A stretch of 64,000 bases of DNA from Cephalotus follicularis (taxonomy: Eukaryota; Streptophyta; Magnoliopsida; Oxalidales; Cephalotaceae): the NCBI GenBank assembly GCA_001972305.1, contig BDDD01005249.1:1-64000 (forward strand). Direction: 5' to 3'. The notes under the pieces were generated by a model. That model searched no databases. It worked only from the letters and a program-made list of their open reading frames with translations, and was not told where the DNA came from. Shown here one piece after another: positions 24,049-34,948 of this stretch; the first letter of the stretch is position 1, and each line of letters starts with the position of its first letter. A program made the position numbers and the translations under genes.

Positions 24049-25070
24049 GATAGAGGAAGCAAAAGACTTATCAACCTTGCCCTTAGAAGACTTGCTAGGA
24101 TCCTTGATGACACATGAGTTACGAACGAGTGACCAAGCAAAGAGTGAGCCGAAGAAAAAGACAATCAATTTGAAAGCATCAAAAGATGAAGAAAGCGATG
24201 AAGAAAAAGATTAAACAGCTTTACTTACCAAGAGAATTAGAAGAATTCTACTTGACAAGAAAAACTTCTCAAAGAAGCAATTGAAAAAGTTCCAATCAAA
24301 AGGAGATTCGAGCAAAACTGACCAAGAAGAAAAAGAAATAATTTGTTACGAATATAACAACCGGGCCACATAAGACCGAATTGTCCTAAATATATGAAAA
24401 AGAAGGACAAGAAGAAAGTTATGATTGCAACTTGGAGCGATAGTGACGATTCAAGTTCGGACGAAGACGAAAATGAAGAAATTGCCAATATAGCTTTTAT
24501 GGATATAGAAGATGATAATGAGGTATGTTCTTCATCTCTTAGCTATAATGATATTCTAAGTGAATACAATGAGTAGATTGAAGTCTTGAATGATCTTAAT
24601 AAAGAATATCAAATTTTAAAGAAAATGGCTAAGGATAGAGCTAAAGAAAATTTGGAATTGAAAAATCATATTTTGAATATAAAAAATGATGAATGTTTGA
24701 CTAAAAAAATTTCTACTTTAGAAAAAGAAAATTCAAATTTGAAAATCGAAATCGATGCTTTGAAAAAGATGTTTTCAAAATTCTCTGATAGTAGTAATAA
24801 ATTGGATAAGTGCTAGGAATGCAACATTGTGTTTTCGACAAAGCCGGTTCAGGCTTTGATGAAATGAACAAAGTTTAACATTTCAACAAGTTATTAGATA
24901 GAGAGAAAGAGAATGTGGTTGATTGTACTTTTTGTAGAAAATTTGGACATTCCTCTTACAATTGTTGGTTTAAAAGAACATATACAAAGATTAAAAGGAT
25001 ATGGGTTCCAAAAGGAACTCTTCCTACTAATGCAAAAGGACCCAAAACCTTTTGGGTACCAAAAAGATGA
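24049..25070 (+). pseudogene. Element S Gag, C-terminal part
   Basis: Open stretches read as the acidic, lysine-rich and coiled part of SIRE-type Gag: MIATWSDSDDSSSDE, NIAFMDIEDDNEV, SSSLSYNDILSEYNE and a heptad-like KISTLEKENSNLKIEIDALKK piece. Then comes a CCHC knuckle near 24930-24975 (CTFCRKFGHSSYNCW) and a final WVPKGTLPTNAKGPK segment. Particle-forming and RNA-binding role in the family. Broken, several frames. Confidence 0.75.
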
Positions 25071-25292
25071 ACTTTTTGTTTTGTAGGTGTGCTTGAAGAG
25101 AATTGGACTTAAAGATGATCCAAGCACATGCATTCTGTAAGTGTTTAAATGATTTAATTGATATGATTCATGTGATTGTTAAAATGAATTGTTTGATGTA
25201 TGTTTGAGTATGCATTATCTAGTTTGCTATGCCTTGATGTGCTAAAGTTTTTAAAGAAGAAGTTTTGAAAAACCAATGTTTTCTGTTTTCGC

Positions 25293-25517
25293 GTCAACGC
25301 TGTATATTAACGTCAACGTTAACATACATGTTAACATATATTAAAACCTGTTATTTTTACACGTTAACGAAAATATTTTCTCCTTCTATGCTTTTAGCGT
25401 CAACGCTACATATTAGCGTTAACATTTATGCTTTCACGTCAACTATGGCATTAACGTTATTATCCCCTGTACATGAAAGTACACGATTAACATCAACGCG
25501 TATGTTAGACATCGACG
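25293..25517. repeat. TCGAC-type motif array upstream of extra ORF (element S)
   Basis: GTCAACG-type motifs start at 25293, 25312, 25330, 25363, 25399, 25418, 25438, 25492 and 25511. Neighbouring steps are 18-20 bp, with gaps between sub-groups. Forms are GTCAACG, GTTAACA and ATCGACG. It lies outside the LTR, directly before a TATA box and an ATG, so it may be an internal promoter array. Confidence 0.7.
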
Positions 25518-25530
25518 CCTAAACTCTAGA

Positions 25531-25540
25531 TATATATAGA
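25531..25540 (+). promoter_or_regulatory. Candidate internal TATA box (element S)
   Basis: TATATATAGA lies 20 bp after the last array motif and about 130 bp before the ATG at 25661 of the extra ORF. Position and sequence suit a plant TATA box; promoter activity is inferred. Confidence 0.5.
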
Positions 25541-25660
25541 TTTGGGCTTTTTCGTCGACACCCATTTGCACCCCCGTTTTCCCTCCCTCGATTTTCTCTC
25601 TGCAAAATCACTTTTTAACCTTAAAAAACGCATGCTATTCACCAAAATCGACCTTCAATC

Positions 25661-26802
25661 ATGCCAAAGAAGCACACACCTACTAAATCTCATGCTGGGG
25701 CTAAATACAAGAATAGCTATGCAAGGAGGAAAGTACTTTGTGGAAGGGTTGTGGACTTCTAATTCACACCAGATGATAACTTCTCTTTAGAGCAATGGTT
25801 TTCTGCTTTATGATGGAAATAGTATTTCTTACTCAATGTCCCTTACTATGTTGAGTTAGTGAAAGAGTTTTATAGTAATTTACCCAATGTTAGTGGAGAC
25901 TGTGATAATTTAGAGATTAAGTCTAAAGTTAGTAAATCTGTTATTAAGTTTGATGATAAACTGCTAGGGGAGATTCTAAGTGTACCTGCTGATGGTTCTA
26001 AGTTCTTTGAAACAAAGAAATGGCCTGAAGATCCTGAACTGGTTTTAGAGTATTGCTTAAGGGTATTCTACCCGAATGAAAATGTATTTGGAGGCATGTC
26101 TAAGCCTACCAACTTGCTAAGTGCTGAGCATAGGCTGCTCCACCCCATTGTTGCCACCCATGTTCAACCTACCTCCGGTGGACATGAGAAAATGAGTTAC
26201 GAAGATCTTTACATTATGTGGCATGTGGTATCTGGAAAGCCTCTTAACCTTCCTAATTTGGTTATGAAAAATATGCTTAGGGCCTCTTCGAAGATAGATG
26301 GTGCATTACCATACGGTATGGTGATTACAAAAATCTTTGCCCACTTTGGTATTTTACCCAGAAATGAAATCCCTTCAAGAATTGATGTAGGAGATGTTTA
26401 TAATACATCATCTTTGAAAGGGATGGGATGGAAGAGGGTGTTTGAAGTTGGGAAAGGGAATGTGTGGCTGCCTAAGGAAGGTGGAAGGAAAAGAAGAGTT
26501 GAAGAAGAAAATGTTGAGGAGCAAAGTGAACCTCAAAGACCAAGACTACCCCTACATATAAACAAGCCAGCAGCAGCTATTCTCTATCTTTGGAAACTGT
26601 TTTAGTTGAGATCAAGGAACTCAAAACCAAGATGAATAAATTGGACATTAAAATTGATAATTTGCGAGGAGAAGTTTTTGATCTTTTTGATGATCAACGA
26701 ATAAGACATAGAAGACTTGAGAAGAAGCTCGTAGCAAAAGATGTTATTGAAGCTGATGACATTTCCGAATCAGAAGAAGAAGAAGAAGGATCTCAAGAGC
26801 AA
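25661..26802 (+). pseudogene. Element S extra ORF (plant transposon-protein-like, coiled coil)
   Basis: The open stretch 25859-26605 contains LSAEHRLLHPIVATH, DLYIMWHVVSGKPLNLP and LPYGMVITKIFAHFGI. I associate these with the family labelled putative plant transposon protein (Pfam PF20167, from memory). A second stretch (26590-26802) is a heptad-rich coiled coil (VEIKELKTKMNKLDIKIDN) with an acidic tail. Placed after gag-pol and before the 3' LTR, as the extra ORF of SIRE/Maximus elements is. Broken; function unknown. Confidence 0.65.
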
Positions 26803-27378
26803 TAAAGTTGTTGTTGTTTTTTGACGTTTTCTTAAAAACTCTGTGGGATTTGTTTTTATCTGTTTTATGATGGTTTTTGACCCAATGATGTTGGTGATGA
26901 TATTTTAATGAATGTTATGTTTGTTTTTGGAACCTGAATTGAAACTTTCAGGGGGAGAAATCCTATTTTGGTATTAATTTCTTATGGAAATCCTGTTTTT
27001 ATGGTTCTATTAATGATGTGTTTGTTATGAATCCTATTTTTTGGTAAAGTGCATCTTCAGGGGGAGTTTTATTAGTTTTATTCCTTTCTTTTTGATGATT
27101 TTCAAAAAGTGTGAGTAGTTATGTGAGTAGTAATGTGAGTAGTTATTTATGTTTAGTTTGATGTTTTATATGTTTATATGCTTATATGCTAAAAGTGATG
27201 TGTTCTTACATGTTTATCAATACAGATACTGTACTAAGGGTATATGTGATACTTATGCAAAGAAACTTATATTTTTATATACAAATGGCATAACTTGGTA
27301 TACAAGTGTAAGAAACTTGTTTAAAACTATATATGTTTAAACTTTTATGCTTTTTATTGTGTTTGTTTTGTCATCATC

Positions 27379-27391
27379 AAAAAGGGGGAGA
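27379..27391 (+). other. Element S polypurine tract
   Basis: CAAAAAGGGGGAGA-type tract immediately before the LTR start. Similar G-rich tracts at 26950-26960 and 27059-27067 (CAGGGGGAG) fit the several purine tracts reported for SIRE-type elements. Confidence 0.75.
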
Positions 27392-27527
27392 TTGTTGACA
27401 TTATATGTTACAATCCTTATTTTAATGATAACAAAACACCTAATGCGTTTGCTTAATGTGAAGGAATCATTATCTAAGTTAACTTGTATTGCAAGAAAGC
27501 TTAGAAATGCATATCAGTTCTTTTGGT

Positions 27528-27973
27528 GTCAACGACTATATTCTACACGTCAACGTGCTGGGAATGGATACACATTTTGGGCTTGAAAAGATGATTCTTG
27601 TCAACGACATACACTATCCGCGTCAACGTGATGGGAAAATATGATTTATGTCAAAGCCTTGAAAAAGATGTCAACGCCAATGACTTGGAAGTTAACATAG
27701 AAAGTAAGTGTGGTTAACGTCTTACCTATGGACGCAATGTCATAAAAAGACGTCAACGCAAATGGTGTACATTTCGGACAGTAGGTTTGGACGGCAACGC
27801 AAAGACATTATAGTATCAACATCATGCCCTTATACGTCAATGCCAAGTATGGACGTCAACGTAAACAGAACTAAAGCTTGGAGTGATAATGCAGAAAGCT
27901 ATAGGAGTGAACGCATAAGAGGATAGACGTCAACGCCATGCGTACACGTCAACGCCATGCGTACATGTCAACG
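27528..27973. repeat. TCGAC-type motif array (element S LTR)
   Basis: About fifteen GTCAACG-type motifs, with starts including 27528, 27549, 27600, 27622, 27650, 27670, 27691, 27713, 27752, 27793, 27836, 27855, 27929, 27948 and 27967. Most steps are 19-22 bp or about twice that. The last three share a GTCAACGCCATGCGTACA-type unit. Confidence 0.8.
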
Positions 27974-28100
27974 CCAATGACAGCTAAAACACAGAATCTG
28001 TAAATTTTGAAAGGGTTGAAATGGTGATCCTTTCCCTGAATAGCTCCAACGGCTATTTGATGTTCCCTGAACTCTAGCAATGGTAACAAGCTTCTAAACA

Positions 28101-28110
28101 CTATAAATAG
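28101..28110 (+). promoter_or_regulatory. TATA box of element S LTR
   Basis: CTATAAATAG, 130 bp downstream of the last array motif, is a good plant TATA box. It would place the U3/R boundary about 30 bp further on. Confidence 0.65.
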
Positions 28111-28736
28111 AGCTTCAATCCATGAAGAAAAAAACTCAAGCAATACCAAGAAATATTCAAGTAAAAAGAAAGAGTTGTTTTGTGCAAAGTTTTTCTGAGT
28201 TTCAGAGATTTAGTTTTATATGTTATTCAACCTTTTGAGAGGTCTTAAACACTCCAAATATATTCAGAAATCTTATTGTATACCCAAGGTCGTTAGTACC
28301 TTAACTTCAAAGTTAGGATTTAGCTTTAAAGTCCGAGTTGGAATTGAAATCGCAAAAGTCCAAGTTTGCATTGAACTTGTAAAAATCCAGAGTTACTGTT
28401 TGTAATCGGTGGGATTACATTCTAGTGGAACCTCAAGTTGCGGCTTGGGAGAGTGGACGTAGGCATTGTTGGGCAGAACCACTATAAACTTTATTTGTCA
28501 TCTATTCCCTTACTCTTTATCTTATTGAAATTTAGTTTATTACTTATATTTGATTTATCTATTTATTTGCTTGTTTACTTTATCTTTGGACAAGTTTTAA
28601 AAAGGTGACAAGTTTAAAAAGGGTGGTTATTTTTTCCGCATAACCAATTCACCCCCCCTCTTAGTTGCTTTGTGGACCTATCATCTCTCTTTTGTTTCCT
28701 CTTATAGGTTGCTAGTTTTATATACTCTGCTCAAAA

Positions 28737-29172
28737 TGTCAGTAAGATCAGCCATATCAAGAATACTTGAAACAAACAAGCTAGAGGGTCCAAACTTTTT
28801 GGATTGGCATACTACCAATTCATCACAAATTTCCACATGAACAAGGTGGAGTGTACTCTGCCTGAACTTGTGGAGATGCTTTGTACTGTCGAAGCCGACA
28901 TGGACCATGGTAGGTCCAAGTCGAGTGTGATGCTCCTTCCATCTTCTTCCTCCAGCACAACCCATAAAAAGGGTGGATCAAAGGGATCCAAGTCCAAGGG
29001 CAAGATGCCCATGAAAAAGAAAGGGAAGAAGGGGAAGAAACCACTTCCAGTGGTAGGGGATGATATCCAAAAAAGGATCCGACAACTCTCTGATGAGAAG
29101 GCTTGCTTCTACTATGGGAAGCAAGGCCATTGGAAGTCACAGTATAGTGAGTTTCGAAAGTCCACAGCATGA
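28737..29172 (+). pseudogene. Element K Gag
   Basis: Starts with ILETNKLEGPNFLDWH, the N-terminal signature of plant copia Gag. A later open stretch (28804-29172) holds ELVEMLCTVEADM, a basic linker (KGKMPMKKKGKKGKK) and a worn CCHC knuckle around residues 103-115 (CFYYGKQGHWKSQ). Much shorter than a full Gag. Confidence 0.75.
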
Positions 29173-29196
29173 GGTGCCTCGGGGTCAGGTACTTTC

Positions 29197-29382
29197 ATGA
29201 TTGAATCTTTTCTGGCTTATAATGTTAGTTCAACTTGGGTAGTTGACTCGGGTTGTGGGACTAACATTTGTAACTCTTTGCAGGGGCTAAGAGAGGCTAG
29301 ACAACTGGGAGCTGGAAATGCTTTGGACTTGCACCTAGGTGATGGATCGAGGATTCACACTACTTTTGTGGGCATTTTTTAA
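29197..29382 (+). pseudogene. Element K protease
   Basis: TWVVDSGCGTNICNSLQGL includes the aspartic-protease DSG active-site motif of copia elements, and LHLGDGSRIHTTFVG is the usual flap-side segment. It directly follows Gag, as expected. Confidence 0.8.
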
Positions 29383-29469
29383 TTATCTTTTTTAAATGGC
29401 CATGTACTAAAACTAGATCTATGTTACTTTGTAAAGAACCTTAAAAGAAATGTAATTTCAGTTTCTTAT

Positions 29470-29754
29470 TTGTATAAGATGGGCTGGGAGCTCAATTTTT
29501 CTACAAATTCTTGTAGTCTTATACATAACAATGTTCTTATATGTGCAGGGCACATTGACAATGGAATATATGTTTTAGACACTAATCAACAAATGGCATT
29601 AACAATTCAAACAGGAACTACTAATAAAAGACAAAGAGAGACAAATGATGTAAACCCTTCATACATTTGGCATTGTAGATTAGGTCATCCTAGCGAGGCT
29701 AGATTAACACGATTGGTTAGGGATGGACTTTTGGACATCAGGATGTGGAGTCCT
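29470..29754 (+). pseudogene. Element K pre-integrase domain
   Basis: YIWHCRLGHPSEARLTRLV is the GAG_pre-integrase motif, whose histidines belong to the HHCC zinc-binding region of copia integrase. The coding trace stops at element T and continues after it at 32438. Confidence 0.85.
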
Positions 29755-30466
29755 TGATAAGCATAAAAATGTGTGATTTTAATGATTTATTTATTATATT
29801 TTTATGCTTGGAATAGACTACTGTGGTGGTGTTTATTTGATTTTCAGGTATTATTTAATTATTGCGGGATAAGAGAAAATGAAGCTAAAACACAACTTTT
29901 CGAGTTAAAGTGTTTTGAAGTCAAAAACCGGTTGAAGAATGCACCCACTTAAGCGAGAGAAGTCAATATTTAAATCTCAGAAGATATTGAATATTGGGCT
30001 CATTTTGTTCGTAGAATTATTTGGAGCACTTTTAGTTCTTGGACTGACTCATTTTGAAGATAAGACGAAAAGATATCACAAGAAAAACAAAGGTTGAATC
30101 AATTGAACACCAGCGAGCCAAGTGTCGCCATGCCATCCAGCCCATGCCATTCAATTCATGCAATCCAATTCTGCCAGATTCTTCAGCCCATGCACCACAA
30201 GTCTTCAAGCCTCCATGTGCATCAAGCATCATTTCCATGCACCAAAACTCATGCATGCATACATCTTAAGCAAATCAACACACGCCAGCAGCCCATTCAG
30301 CCCATGCGCATCAGTCTTCAGCCTTGCCTCCATGCATACAAGCCCATGCAATATGTCTTCAAATCCAACACCACTCTGCGCCGCATACATGCAATGAATC
30401 CATGCAAAACACCAAAGCCCATTGTTAGATTAGGGTAATTTTGATTCGGCCTAACGACACCCATCA
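29755..30466 (+). repeat. Element T 5' LTR
   Basis: 712 bp, TGATAAGC to CCCATCA. The first 300 bp match solo LTR L3 (minus strand, about 55140-55450), so both belong to one family. The distal part is packed with CATGC motifs (30129-30408). Its last 40 bp recur at 32393-32432. Confidence 0.8.
30129..30408. repeat. CATGC/RY-like motif cluster in element T LTR
   Basis: At least twelve CATGC words in about 280 bp, mostly as CCATGCA or CCCATGC. CATGCA is the RY element bound by plant B3 factors such as FUS3, LEC2 and VAL. The related LTR L3 has the same density on the other strand. Regulation by B3 proteins is inferred. Confidence 0.7.
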
Positions 30467-30472
30467 AAATTT

Positions 30473-30490
30473 TGGCGTCGTTGCCGAGGA
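30473..30490 (+). other. Element T primer-binding site (tRNA-Asp type)
   Basis: TGGCGTCGTTGCCGAGGA follows the LTR end. It differs at two positions from TGGCGCCGTTGCCGGGGA, the tRNA-Asp-complementary site usual in Athila elements. Confidence 0.75.
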
Positions 30491-30701
30491 GCGAAGTGAG
30501 TGTCATAAAAATAACTTAGGGAGCTTAGTGAGTGTCAAAAAAACAAAAAAACAAAAAAAACAAAAACAAAACAAAAACAAAAATTTTCTTCTTTTTAATT
30601 TAGTTAGATGCAAGCTAGGTCATCGATCATTAGACTCCAAAATACTTACTTGCGACCTAGAAATTGAAAAAACCCTTGCTGCCATTAGAGTAAACACCAG
30701 A

Positions 30702-32226
30702 ATGGGTGAAAATCACGATTTGCAACCAAGACGGCCCTTAAGTGAACATTTTACCCCACGTGCATATACCACTGCTTCATGTATTAGGGTGCCTGCTGTC
30801 CAAGCTACTCAATATGAGATTAAGTCAAGTATTATTCAGATGTTACCATCCTTTTATGGACTTGCCAATGGGAACCGTACAAACATTTAAATGAATTCAT
30901 TGAGATTTGCTCCACGTTTAAAATTCAGAATTTATCGGAGGATGCCCTTAAGTTGATCTTATTTCCATTCTCATTGAAAGATAGAGCTAAACAATGGTTA
31001 CATTCATTAGACTCCATAATAATCACAACATGGGCACAATTACAGCACGAGTTCCTCAAGAAATATTTTCCCATAGGTCAAACCAACCAAATAAGATGAG
31101 CTCTCACTAGCTTTTCACAACAAGATGGTGAGAAGTTCCATGAGTCATGGGAAAGATTAAAGGATCTCATCCGAAAATGTCCCCATCATGCCGTTCCTAA
31201 ATGGCAGTTAGTCCAATGCTTCTATGATGGACTGACTGCACAAAATAGACAAATGGTGGATGCTTCTTGTGGAGGTACATTCATGCATAAAAATGAGGAC
31301 GAGGCTTGGCAATTATTTGAGTCCCTCAGCGAGAACTCTTTGCATCATTTATCATCCAGAATAGAGTCCTCTGCAATGGGTACACAAAAGAAAGGAGGCA
31401 TATACGAGGTGAGCCAATTTGAGACTATCAAAGCCAAGGTGGACATCCTATCCCAGAAATTAGATAAAGTGCTAACCATAGGAACACTTCCTACGCAATC
31501 TACTCAGACTTATATTGCACACGAGACTTGCGCCTTATGTGCTAGCCCCACACATTACATGAGTGATTGCCCGCTTGTTGTGCATTATCCGGATTTTATT
31601 CAAGAACAAGAACAAGCAATACAAGGATTCCAACTACCGGGAAATGATCCATATTCCAACATGTATAACCCGGGATGGAGGAATCACACCAATTTTTCAT
31701 GGAAGCAGCCCAATGCTAGCCAAAATACCCCGTATAGGCAAGACAATTCCTTTCCTTATCAGAATGCCTATCGGGATGTACAACAATCAAATTTTCCACC
31801 TTCAGCACCGATGGCAAATGAAGATAAATTGGATAAGGTACTATTTGCATTAGATGGGATCAACAAGAATAGCAAAAAATATGATCAGATCATTCACTCC
31901 CATACCCAATCCATCTCCAAATTGGAAACGCAAATAGGACAGCTAGCCGATATGATGAGGAAGAGAGAAGAAGGCCACATGCCCAGTCAAGTGGTAAGCA
32001 ATCCTAGGAATCAGTCTGGACAGTGTTCCCACATTGAACAAGCCCAAGCAATTACTACTTTAAGAAGTGGTCGAGTAATCAAAGGAACGCAAGAAACTAT
32101 CTCAAATCCTGATCCGATTCATGAAAAGAATCCTGAAGAGAGAGTGTCTTCCGAGAGTGGTGAGAAAGAGACCGTTGGCCAATATGAAACGGAAGTCACT
32201 AAAGCATCATTTATTAAATTAGTTTA
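30702..32226 (+). pseudogene. Element T Gag (Athila type)
   Basis: Begins near MGENHDLQPRRPLSEHF and runs through retrotransposon Gag words (FPFSLKDRAKQWL, LQHEFLKKYFP, ERLKDLIRKCPHH). The longest open part (31253-32227, 324 residues) contains CALCASPTHYMSDCP, a worn zinc knuckle, and a coiled segment around residues 195-245. Athila Gag forms the particle. Broken; no pol follows. Confidence 0.8.
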
Positions 32227-32448
32227 ATCCAAATCAATTCTCTCTTTTCAATTTATTTTATTTGCATTATTAATTTAGATTAAATTAATTTAGTATTTGT
32301 TATTTTTTTTAGTGGCATCCTAGGTTTATTTTTATAGCATCTCCTTTCAGCTCTTCGTGGGAACGATCCCTACTTCCACTTGCTAAATTAATAGATTAGG
32401 GTAATTTTGATTCGGCCTAATGACACCCATCAGTCCTTTCCAACGTGT

Positions 32449-33000
32449 GAGCCATGATTGATTGGAAAGATGACCAATTCTCCCTTCTCCAGTCAGGGAG
32501 AAAATGTAGTGGACATATTAGGCCTTGTCCACATCGACGTTTGTGAACCAATTTCAGTCAATGCACGTGGAGGTTTTCCCTACTTCATTACCTTCACCGA
32601 TGATCTATCACGGTTTGGGTACGTCTTTCTAATGAAACACAAGTCCGAATCCTTTGAGAGGTTTAAGGAATTCAGACAAGAAGTAGAGAAGCAAATGGGT
32701 AGGCCCATTAAAATACTTCGGTCGAACCAAGGGGGTGAATACCTGTCTGCTGAATTCTAACATTATCTAAGAGATATTGGAATTCTCTCTCAATGGACAC
32801 CTCCCAGAACACCATAGCATAATGGTGTATCTGAGAGAAGGAATCAGACCTTGATGAATATGGTTCGGTCCATGATGTCTTTTACAGATCTTCCAATCTC
32901 ATTCTGGGGTCATGCACTGCAAGCGGAAGCGTACATCCTAAACCGGATTCCTTTGTACTTCGTACCCTCCATACCTTACGACATATTCAAAAGGATGAAA
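32449..33000 (+). pseudogene. Element K integrase core
   Basis: The open stretch 32458-32760 contains VHIDVCEPISVNARGG, YFITFTDDLSRFGYVFL and ILRSNQGGEYLS, the copia integrase core with its aspartates. After it, words such as HNGVSERRNQTLMNMVRSM and LPISFWGHALQ can still be read. The family function is cDNA integration. Confidence 0.82.
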
Positions 33001-33078
33001 CCCAGCCTAAACCATTTGAGGGTTTAGGACTGTCCAGCTTATGTAAGAAGGCAGGAACCTTCTAAACTAGAGGAACGA

Positions 33079-33492
33079 TTGAACCTTTGCCGGTTTGTGG
33101 GGAATCCTATGAAGAGCTTAGGATATTATTTCTACCATCCCAGCGAACAAAAGGTATTTATTTCACGTACTACTAAATTCCTAGAGAGGGAATACCTACT
33201 TGCAAGAAGAAGTGGGAGTAAGGTGGAACTAAGAGAGTTACACCCAGGTGAAAGCCTACAGGACGATGAGGAATTAGAGGTGGAACCCTCTAGAGACACA
33301 GTTGGGGAAGGATCCCAACCTGAGATGGCATCTCAGCAAGGCACACCACATGTGAAGAGATCAGGCAGGGTTTCGACAAAGCCTGAGAGATATGGTTTTC
33401 TCATGGAAGGCATTGACAAACCCAACGGCATCAATGATGACAAGCCTGTCAGCTATGAGGAAGCAGTGAAGAGCACTGATTCCAGGGCATGA
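33079..33492 (+). pseudogene. Element K integrase C-terminal and linker region
   Basis: 137 residues with GYYFYHPSEQKVFISR, the usual copia segment after the integrase core, then a variable acidic linker and KPERYGFLME, which leads to the RT. No catalytic role of its own. Confidence 0.75.
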
Positions 33493-33519
33493 CTAGAAAC
33501 CATGAAATCCAAAATGGAC

Positions 33520-34344
33520 TCCATGTACGCCAACGAAGTATGGAACTTGGTCGATGCACCAGAAGGTATAAATCCTATCGGTTGCAAATGGAGCTTTAAG
33601 AGGAAGATTAGCATTGATGGTAAGATAGAGACTTATAAAGTGTGACTGGTCGCGAAAGGGTATAGGCAAAGACATGGGATCGACTATACCGAAACTTTCT
33701 CACCAGTCATAATGCTTAAGTCCATTAGGATATTTATTGCTATTGCCACTCATTACCATTATGAGATATGGTAAATGGATGTCAAGACGGCCTTCTTAAA
33801 TGGCTATCTTGAAGAGGACATCTATATGTCCCAACCTGAGGGGTATACATCCGAGGAGCATCTGCACAGAGTGTGCAAGCTCCAAAGGTCTATCAATGGC
33901 CTTAAGCAAGCATCCCGTAGCTGGAACATCTGTTTAGACGAGGCAATAAAAACTTTTGGCTTCATAAAAAACTACAAAGGTATGTTACATTCCGTTAAAG
34001 TATGGTTAGCCAAGAACTTTTTCTTGAAGGATTTGGGAGAGGCTTCGTATATATTGGGAATAAAGATCTATAGAGATAAATCTAATAAGTTACTTGGGCT
34101 TTCCAAAAACCAGTACATCAGCAAAGTGCTGAAAAGGTATGGCCTCGAGAATTCCAAACGTGGGCTACTACCAATTGGCCAAGGAATTCACCTCTCTAAG
34201 AGGATGTCTCCTCGGACTATTGAGGAGAGAACACGCATGAGTAGGCAGCCTTATGCTTCTGCTTTGGGCTCCATCATGTATGCCATGCTTTGTACTGGGC
34301 CTAATGTCACATATGCCTTGGGTAACCTTGGTGAGAAACACTAG
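33520..34344 (+). pseudogene. Element K reverse transcriptase
   Basis: Words of the copia RT are spread over this span: NEVWNLVDAPEGINPIGCKW, YTETFSPV, MDVKTAFLNGYLEEDIYM, INGLKQASRSWN, FFLKDLGEASYILGIKI and SALGSIMYAMLCT. The longest open stretch is 33775-34344. The part carrying the usual YVDD site is not evident. Fossil. Confidence 0.8.
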
Positions 34345-34643
34345 GAAATTGTCAAGGGGATTCTCAAATACCTGAGAAGGACTCAGGATACCTTCTTGAC
34401 ATATGGAGGAGACAGTGAGTTGAAACTTGAGGGTTATATCGACTCCAGTTTCAGTAGTGATCCTGATGGTCCGTTTCAGGATTCGTATTTGTCCTGAACG
34501 GAGGTGCCGTGAGATGGAGGAGTTCAAAGCAGAAGACGACTGAAGACTCCACCACCGAAGCAGAGTATGTTGCAGCCTCAGATTTCACAAAAGAAGCTGT
34601 TTGGATGCGGGCATTCATTGCTGAACTTGATGTAGTTCCATCT
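34345..34643 (+). pseudogene. Element K RNase H, first part
   Basis: Readable words are ILKYLRRTQDTFL, GYIDSSFSSDPDG and KTTEDSTTEAEYVAASD, the end of the copia RT and its RNase H. It is separated from its last part (from 37270) by solo LTR L1. Confidence 0.78.
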
Positions 34644-34817
34644 TGTAATATCCCGATTCTTTGACTATATGTTTGTCGTTATAAGATACGCTTTTGTCAT
34701 ATGCTATATGTTATGTTCCGTTGGACCATTTGAAAATTATTTTTGACAAACTCTTTCTTTTTCTTCCAATAGTGAAAAGGTTTCGCAACTTCATTTTTTG
34801 GTTTTCTATGGTAAAGC

Positions 34818-34948
34818 GTTGACACTTTTTCATTGAAGGACGACGCTTTTGTTTAACGGAGATAAGAGCTAAGGCTTATGCCTTTAACGTCGACACTTTA
34901 GTTAAAAACGGTTAAGAACCGACGCTTTGGCGTGACCGTTGACGCTTT
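34818..34948. repeat. TCGAC-type motif array (L1, first cluster)
   Basis: GACGCTTT or GACACTTT words start at 34821, 34842, 34892, 34921 and 34941 (steps 21, 50, 29, 20), mostly preceded by GTC, GTT or CC. Forms are GTTGACACTTT, CGACGCTTT, GTCGACACTTT and GTTGACGCTTT. Confidence 0.75.

Larger units (their letters stand above)
24049..28683 (+). mobile_element. Element S: SIRE-like Ty1/copia remnant
   Basis: Contains the C-terminal part of a SIRE-type Gag, an extra ORF with coiled coil, several polypurine tracts and a 3' LTR. No 5' LTR and no recognisable protease, integrase or RT are present, so it is incomplete. Its left edge is the terminus of element B, which suggests that B inserted into the gag region. 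Its right edge meets the leader of element K. Confidence 0.75.
27393..28683 (+). repeat. Element S 3' LTR
   Basis: About 1.29 kb from TGTTGACATT to GGACCTATCA. The array of GTCAACG motifs (27528-27973) precedes a TATA box (28101), and the sequence ends with the ACCCCCCCTCTT stretch typical of SIRE-type LTR ends. The exact right boundary is set by the TG..CA rule only. Confidence 0.7.
29755..32432 (+). mobile_element. Element T: Athila-like Ty3/gypsy insertion in element K
   Basis: Begins TGATAAGC and ends ACCCATCA, flanked by a perfect 5-bp duplication GTCCT (29750-29754, 32433-32437). It has a 5' LTR, a tRNA-Asp-type primer site, an Athila-type Gag and a short 3' end that repeats the last 40 bp of the 5' LTR. 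No pol is present. The intact target duplication shows one insertion into the pre-integrase part of K. Confidence 0.88.

Noticed and set aside
27528-27973. Regularly spaced short repeats that resemble a CRISPR array
   Set aside because: The repeated word is only 7-11 bases and degenerate, spacers are about 12 bases, and the arrays lie in plant LTRs without cas genes.
29197-29382. Aspartic protease-like frame as a host enzyme
   Set aside because: Context is Gag before and pre-integrase after, so it is the copia protease of element K.
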